Assembly (NCBI GenBank): GCA_025506515.1
Contig: CM046453.1
Coordinates: 31,869,845 to 31,933,844 of the forward strand
Direction of reading: 5' to 3'
DNA: 64,000 nucleotides
Source of the DNA: Flaveria trinervia
Taxonomy: Eukaryota > Streptophyta > Magnoliopsida > Asterales > Asteraceae
Position numbers and translations under genes: made by a program. Numbering within the stretch: the first letter of the stretch is position 1; each line of letters starts with the position of its first letter. Positions 59,043-64,000 of the stretch are shown here, one piece after another. Under the pieces are notes generated by a model, which saw only the letters and a list, made by a program, of their open reading frames with translations, had not been told where the DNA came from and ran no database searches.

Positions 59043-60053
59043 CTGATAATTCCTGATTGTGATCCTTGGATTCACACTCTTCCATCTTTCTTTGCTAGAG
59101 TTTGTCAAGCATTGTTGGATCTCCATTCTCTCTCCTCACCATTCTCTTGGGAATTGTCTTAACAACAACAATTATTTATGGAAGTTAGTTATGCATGAGA
59201 TACATGTAAATTAGGTAATAGAGCGCAACACTGGTTATTGACAGAGGTCTTTTTTGAAGCAATCATTTAACAACAAAACTATAGAAGAAGCTTATAACAT
59301 GATTATAATCATGTCTTTTCAAGTTCACTAAAATCATTGTATGAAATGTCTGTGTTAACAATCATTGATGATTCTTAAAATGTGAAACACTTTCTCCCAA
59401 AATATCACTTTTAATAGTGTAGTGCATTATTTTAACTTGTGGTCTTAAACATTTATATATAAATACACATATTCATATACATACATACATATAATTGAAA
59501 GATATCTTGATAACAATATTTAAGGTAAGAACCATAAGAAGGCTTTTTAGCCTTTGATTGCATTGTTAATGACCTTAGATGCAAAGCGATGAGTAAATGA
59601 AAAAGAGGAGTGTTATGGTCTGTTTCAGTAACAATATAGTTCTAACATGATAAAAGGAAGCTGATCAATTAACCTATTACGAAATTGTTGTCTTATTAAC
59701 TTTTCCTTGATAATAATTGGATTCCACCTCAAGAATCTCTTCAAATCTATAACTTCTTTTATTTATCTGGTGCTTACTTTGATTTACTTGATGATTACAT
59801 GATTATTTGTTCAATTACTTATACTAGTTTTAAATGTTTCAAGAACTAACCTCCTCAACTAAATCATAATGAGAATGAAAATATCAAATCAAACCGATGG
59901 TGAGTTATTTTTCTTTTTTGATATTAAGTATTTGAACTACTTAATTATATTTTCCAAATCATAAATAATGTATTAATTTTACATTGTTTCAAACACAATC
60001 TTTGATGAGTAAAAATGTACTAATGAGAAACCCAAAGAATGAAAGCGTACAGT
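59043..60053. other. AT-rich non-coding DNA
   Basis: No open frame above noise and no repeat, RNA gene or transposon end that I can recognise. Confidence 0.5.
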
Positions 60054-60523
60054 CATGTCAAGTAGCATTGATGTTTAACAATGTTCAGTGTTCAAATTAA
60101 TATACTATATTCTAAGATATCCAAATTGAAATAATTAAGCGCAAAGTTTAAAAGATAAGTCCTTAAAGAAAAGTATGTTCTTCTAAATTAGATCTTCATT
60201 GTACTACATTCATGTCAGGTAGCATTGATGTTTATCAATGTTCAGTATTCAAATTAATATACTAGATTCTAAGATATCCAAATTGAATTAATTAAGCACA
60301 AACTTTAAAGGATAAGTCCTTAAACAAAAGTATGTTCTTGTAAATTAGATCTTCATTGTACTACATTCATGTCAAGTAGCATTGATGTTTAACAATGTTC
60401 AGTATTCAAATTAATATACTATATTCTAAGATATCCAACTTGAAATAATTAAGCGCAAAGTTTAAAGGAAAAGTCCTTAAACAAATTATGTTCTTGTAAA
60501 TTAGATCTTCATTGTACTACATT
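60054..60523 (+). repeat. Three direct repeats of 157 bp
   Basis: Units start CATGTCA(A/G)GTAGCATTGA at 60054, 60211 and 60368 and end GTACTACATT. Spacing is 157 and 157, and the last unit is about 156 bases. They differ by scattered substitutions only. No coding frame runs through them. Confidence 0.93.
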
Positions 60524-61121
60524 CATAATCTCGGTTTTCATCCATGAGTTTTTACAAATTGTCACCACTTGAGTATCGACGTTTATTTTATCAATTATTG
60601 GCCTGACTATTTCAGAAGTTATCCATTTTAGTCCAATTTTCAAATCCACATGAGGGTATTTTGGTCAATCTGTTTGTGTCTTTGCCATTGCATAAGAACA
60701 AAATAAGAAAAAACCTAGGTCATAATATCATCCCCAACATTTCAAAGTTATATGATTCACCCTTCATCACGTGCAGTGTGCATGCTCCGAGTGAAATAGA
60801 GTATGATATGTCACACCCCAACCTTAACGGCGAGAACATTAATATGCGAGGGTTAAGATTGTTTACAGCCACATAACACTACCAATAACTGTAAATATAA
60901 TTAACCATATGTTTTAAAATGCAAATTACAACAATAAGTCTCAAAAAAGTAAAACATATCATAAGTTCAAAATTCCAAGATTCAAAGCATGTTCCTTTTT
61001 CTAAGTCCAACCCTAGGTGTCCATACTTCAAATTCATACCTCAACCTTGGACATTTCCTCAAACATGTTAAAATAAAGTCAACTTCGGATGTTGGTGTGG
61101 TTCCATGGGTTACACATACAT

Positions 61122-61153
<32 letters not shown>

Positions 61154-62160
61154 GTATAAGTTTAAAAGTAGTAATTCAAGTCGTCTGTTACGAATAATGC
61201 AAGTTTATAGATAACATAATGATACAATCAAACCTTGACAAAAGATGTCCACTATAAGTTATAACGATTAGCTAAGTGTACTTGGTTATCATAATGAACA
61301 AGAATACATCATCAGAAGTCGGCAATAACCTCAACTTTAGCTCAAAATAGGCTTCTCAAGCCCATAGATCTATGACGTCGCTAGGCTAGCAATAATAATG
61401 ATTGTTTTTGCAAAATGACTATTATATAAGACTCTAAATATCTCAAATAACCATGACAAGTTTATAAACGAATTGCTCATACATTACAAGTTTCAAATTG
61501 TTTTACAAGTGTATATTTATATGCTTAACATGTTTCACCCCAAAACATGTGAAATAAAGTAATAAGGGGTGGAAAAGTCACATGATATATAAGTTGATCT
61601 TAAAAAATAATAATAAGGATTTATGTGGTGCTCCAACAATTCCTTTTACAAGATACCTAAACGTATAAGTTCTAATTTTAAGTTTAAACTTAATATTAAC
61701 GATTCATACGTGAACTAGGGTTTCAATAGAAATTTGGGATTTTGATTAATAAATAAATTAAATAAATGAATCGTTTATATTTTGATTCGATGAAAAGAAT
61801 TGTATTTTTTAAGTAATTTAATAAGAGAAATTAAATTAAATCATTTATAAGTTTAATGTAAAGTGTAAATATTTTTTTATAATTATTTGAAATAACCATG
61901 GGTAAAAACTAATTAAAAGTAACGTATTGACCAATAATAATTTATTATTTAGACTATTATTTAAAGTTCATTTCATAAGAAATAATCTAAAATGACCTTT
62001 GTTAAAATATTTTATTAAAGAATATTTAAGGATTTAAATTTAGAAATTTGCAAAAAATAATTTGTTGTCTTTAAAGATAATTAAAGTTGACAAAAATGAT
62101 TTTTATAATTATTAAGATTTTTCTGTAATTAATTTGTTAAAAAATGTTTTAAAAAAATAA
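60524..62160. other. AT-rich non-coding DNA with a microsatellite
   Basis: Nothing gene-like. A compound (AC)n-(AT)n microsatellite is at 61112-61154. TGTCACACCCC at 60811 resembles the start of a gypsy-type LTR, but I found no matching end. Confidence 0.5.
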
Positions 62161-62471
62161 TGAGGGTGCCCGAGTGTTGAAACCCTAGAAAGATTAGCAT
62201 TTTAGTCATTAGATTAGTTTTGTCATAGTATAGGGACCTATTATGTAAATATATGTTCCTTTTGTTTCTTGTTATTAGTATAGATATGATTGTTTTTTTT
62301 GTGTTGGTTAGAATTGGTAGATATTCATATTCTATCAATTGTACTTTGTAATCCTACTAATATCAATAGAAATTCTATGAATTTTTCTTAAATTTGTTGT
62401 GTTGATTACATTGTTTAGTTAATTGTCAATTGTTTGATAACAATCACATATCGATCCATTTGAACCCGTCA
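62161..62471 (+). repeat. Short 5' LTR of element I (about 311 bp)
   Basis: Begins TGAGGGTGCC and ends CCCGTCA, near-matching inverted ends, followed after two bases by a canonical primer binding site. The size suits short-LTR copia elements. The start is less sure than the end. Confidence 0.45.
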
Positions 62472-62473
62472 AA

Positions 62474-62485
62474 TGGTATCAGAGC
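62474..62485 (+). other. Primer binding site of element I
   Basis: TGGTATCAGAGC on the plus strand, exactly the plant initiator tRNA-Met site. Confidence 0.8.
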
Positions 62486-62775
62486 TTTCGGTTTAGTGAT
62501 TTAAAGTTCAAAACACGACTTTTGAGCATTTTTGAATCACTTGAATCTGTGATTTGATCGCAATTGTTCAACTAATTGATGATTTAGTTGTGTTTCATCA
62601 CTAGAAACATGATTTGAATCACAATTGAGTGAATTTACATAATCAAATCTGAAATTTGACAAATTTGTGTTCGAATAGTTCTTCAAAACTCGAACACTAA
62701 ATCTGTAAAATTGAGAATCAAAGTGTTGTTAATTGAATGAAATGATGTTCAAGGATTGATTATCGGTGAATTAAT
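62486..62775 (+). other. Leader of element I, cut by H
   Basis: About 290 bases downstream of the PBS. No gag frame is reached before the A-like LTR begins at 62776, so H appears to have inserted into this leader. Confidence 0.5.
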
Positions 62776-63569
62776 TGTACAATTCGATGTGCCCAAGATA
62801 CATATTAAATTGATGTGGCAAGTGTGATATGATCCAAGTCGGGTCATACCCAATAACAGGCTAGACAAACATCTGCAATATTTATTTTATTGATTTGATC
62901 AGTTAAATAAATAACGACAACAAGAACATTTATAAAATTAACTATAACATGGCATGTAAGGTGTTACTAATTAATTAAATTGGATTTTAATTAATGTCAT
63001 GTTAGAGCTAGTTGAGTGTACAAAATAAAATGTAAGTGTTACCATTTTATTTTGGGGTTTAGTTAAATAAATTGGATGAAAGACAAAAGCTTGACCACCC
63101 ATTGGTGGTAGCCATTGCCTTGGCCCAAGAGGCTGAAAAGGGAGGCCATCCAATTGATTTAAAGATGCCTTTTGCACCCACAAGTTATCTACATGCAAAC
63201 CACTTCAATCTCTCAATTTTTAGTTGAAGAATCCTCTCTTCTCTCCTCTTCTGGTTCTCGACAGCTAGAAGGAAAGAAAAGGGCTGAAACTTTCAGTTTT
63301 AAAGTGTTTAAAAGGTGGAACTTGGTGTTGTGGATTCCTAGAATCAAAGGGTGTTTTGTTGGTAGCTTGGGGTATCACCTTCTTGAGGTCTTCTTTCTTG
63401 AAGATTCAGCCACAAAGTTCATCTTTAGCACCTTAGCAAACTGGTTTTCTAGCAGCTTGAAAGGTTGTCCTCTAAACATCCTATGGTTGTCTTTATTGTA
63501 TGCATTTTGTATATGGATCCATGGTTTGGATTTTGATTATCAAATGGGTTTAATAATCAACTTATTAAC
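62776..63569 (+). repeat. 5' LTR of H, lacking its last part
   Basis: Compared with A, about 90 bases covering the LTR terminus and the first half of the primer binding site are missing at the ATTAACAAGAGCC junction near 63565-63577. The two break points share CA in the A sequence. Confidence 0.65.
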
Positions 63570-64000
63570 AAGAGCCACTTATACGAATGCATACATGCAT
63601 AGATTATACATTTTCAGGATTTTGTGATGTGAAACACCATATGACTGTGACCTTTTAGGTCTGAATGGTTACCCCGTTGTGGTTTTAAAGATTATATTTT
63701 ACATGCATATGGTAATCTTTAAAATCAAGTCACATTGATGGATTGTTTGTTTTGTTTGGACAAAACCAAAATTTTCGGTTTGTATAACCTTGGCCGAAAA
63801 TTTAGGGTGAAAAAGGGGAACCATTTTAACTTGAAATGCTTGCATATTTGGATGTGTATTTGAATGTTCATAACCTAGCCAAAACCTTGTGTTTGGATGT
63901 ATATTTGGATGTATATTTGTGTTGTATATTTATTTATTTGGGTTTGTAATCTATTTAGTTTTTTATGATGGTTTGTAATAATAAGTAGATTAGTTGTATT
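62776..64000 (+). mobile_element. A-related copia element H, 5' end, plus strand
   Basis: Begins TGTACAATTCGATGTGCCCA, which lines up with the A LTR start (both have GCCCAAG at the same distance), and continues with the shared block GATCCAAGTCGGGTCATACC near 62830. R/U5 also matches A (GCTTGGGGTATCA near 63367). The LTR breaks off at about 63569 and joins straight to AAGAGCCAC of the primer site, then leader sequence similar to A (TATACGAATGCATACATGC) up to the window edge. Frames inside (for example 63172-63627) are LTR/leader sequence, not genes. Confidence 0.75.

Noticed and set aside
60811..62160. Possible gypsy solo LTR beginning TGTCACACCCC
   Set aside because: Only the start resembles an LTR; no matching end or target duplication was found.
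63172..63627. 151-codon plus-strand frame as a host gene
   Set aside because: It lies in the A-like LTR and leader of H, matches non-coding A sequence in blocks, and has no domain.

Overview
The window is flowering-plant nuclear DNA made almost entirely of LTR retrotransposons. The evidence is AT-rich sequence, tRNA-Met-type primer binding sites, plant Ty1/copia and Ty3/gypsy polyproteins, and long LTRs nested in one another. The type of copia element with an extra ORF after pol suggests a dicot, perhaps Asteraceae, but that is a guess. I find no host protein gene, tRNA, rRNA or CRISPR array. Every gag-pol is broken by frameshifts, stops or truncation.

Layout, left to right. (1) 1-14341: copia family A on the minus strand as a head-to-tail tandem of three LTRs and two internal regions (LTRs 1-55 partial, 6288-7201, 13438-14341; period about 7.14 kb). 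(2) 14342-19164: the 5' part of copia family B copy B1 (minus), cut inside integrase by A. (3) 19165-26159: copia C (minus), a diverged cousin of A, cut by B1 just inside its polypurine tract. (4) 26160-31532: gypsy element F (minus), cut by C at the end of reverse transcriptase; its 2.46-kb LTR holds two kinds of tandem repeat. (5) 31533-35418: decayed copia D (plus), cut by F. Reading inward this is a nest D<F<C<B1<A, of which the window shows only the right-hand halves. (6) 35419-58017: a second tandem array, family B copies B2 and B3 sharing the LTR at 45868-46823, with a 100-N assembly gap at 35771-35870. (7) 58018-59042: the 3' end of a plus-strand element G. (8) 59043-62160: AT-rich non-coding DNA with three 157-bp direct repeats. 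(9) 62161-64000: a short LTR with primer site (I), then an A-related LTR and leader (H), both plus strand.

The most interesting biology is in family B. Downstream of pol it carries an additional ORF (aORF) on the same strand. In both readable copies (B2, B3) the aORF is preceded by a 0.76-0.81 kb spacer packed with CAGTAGTT/AACTACTG motifs and by a TATA box 72-73 nt before the aORF start codon. The B LTR has the same layout: a swarm of the same motifs directly upstream of its own TATA box. This suggests an internal, U3-like promoter for the aORF. Families A and C share another unusual trait, a motif repeated three times in the untranslated leader. Many small indels between near-identical copies could be real decay or long-read assembly error, and this limits any statement about coding capacity.
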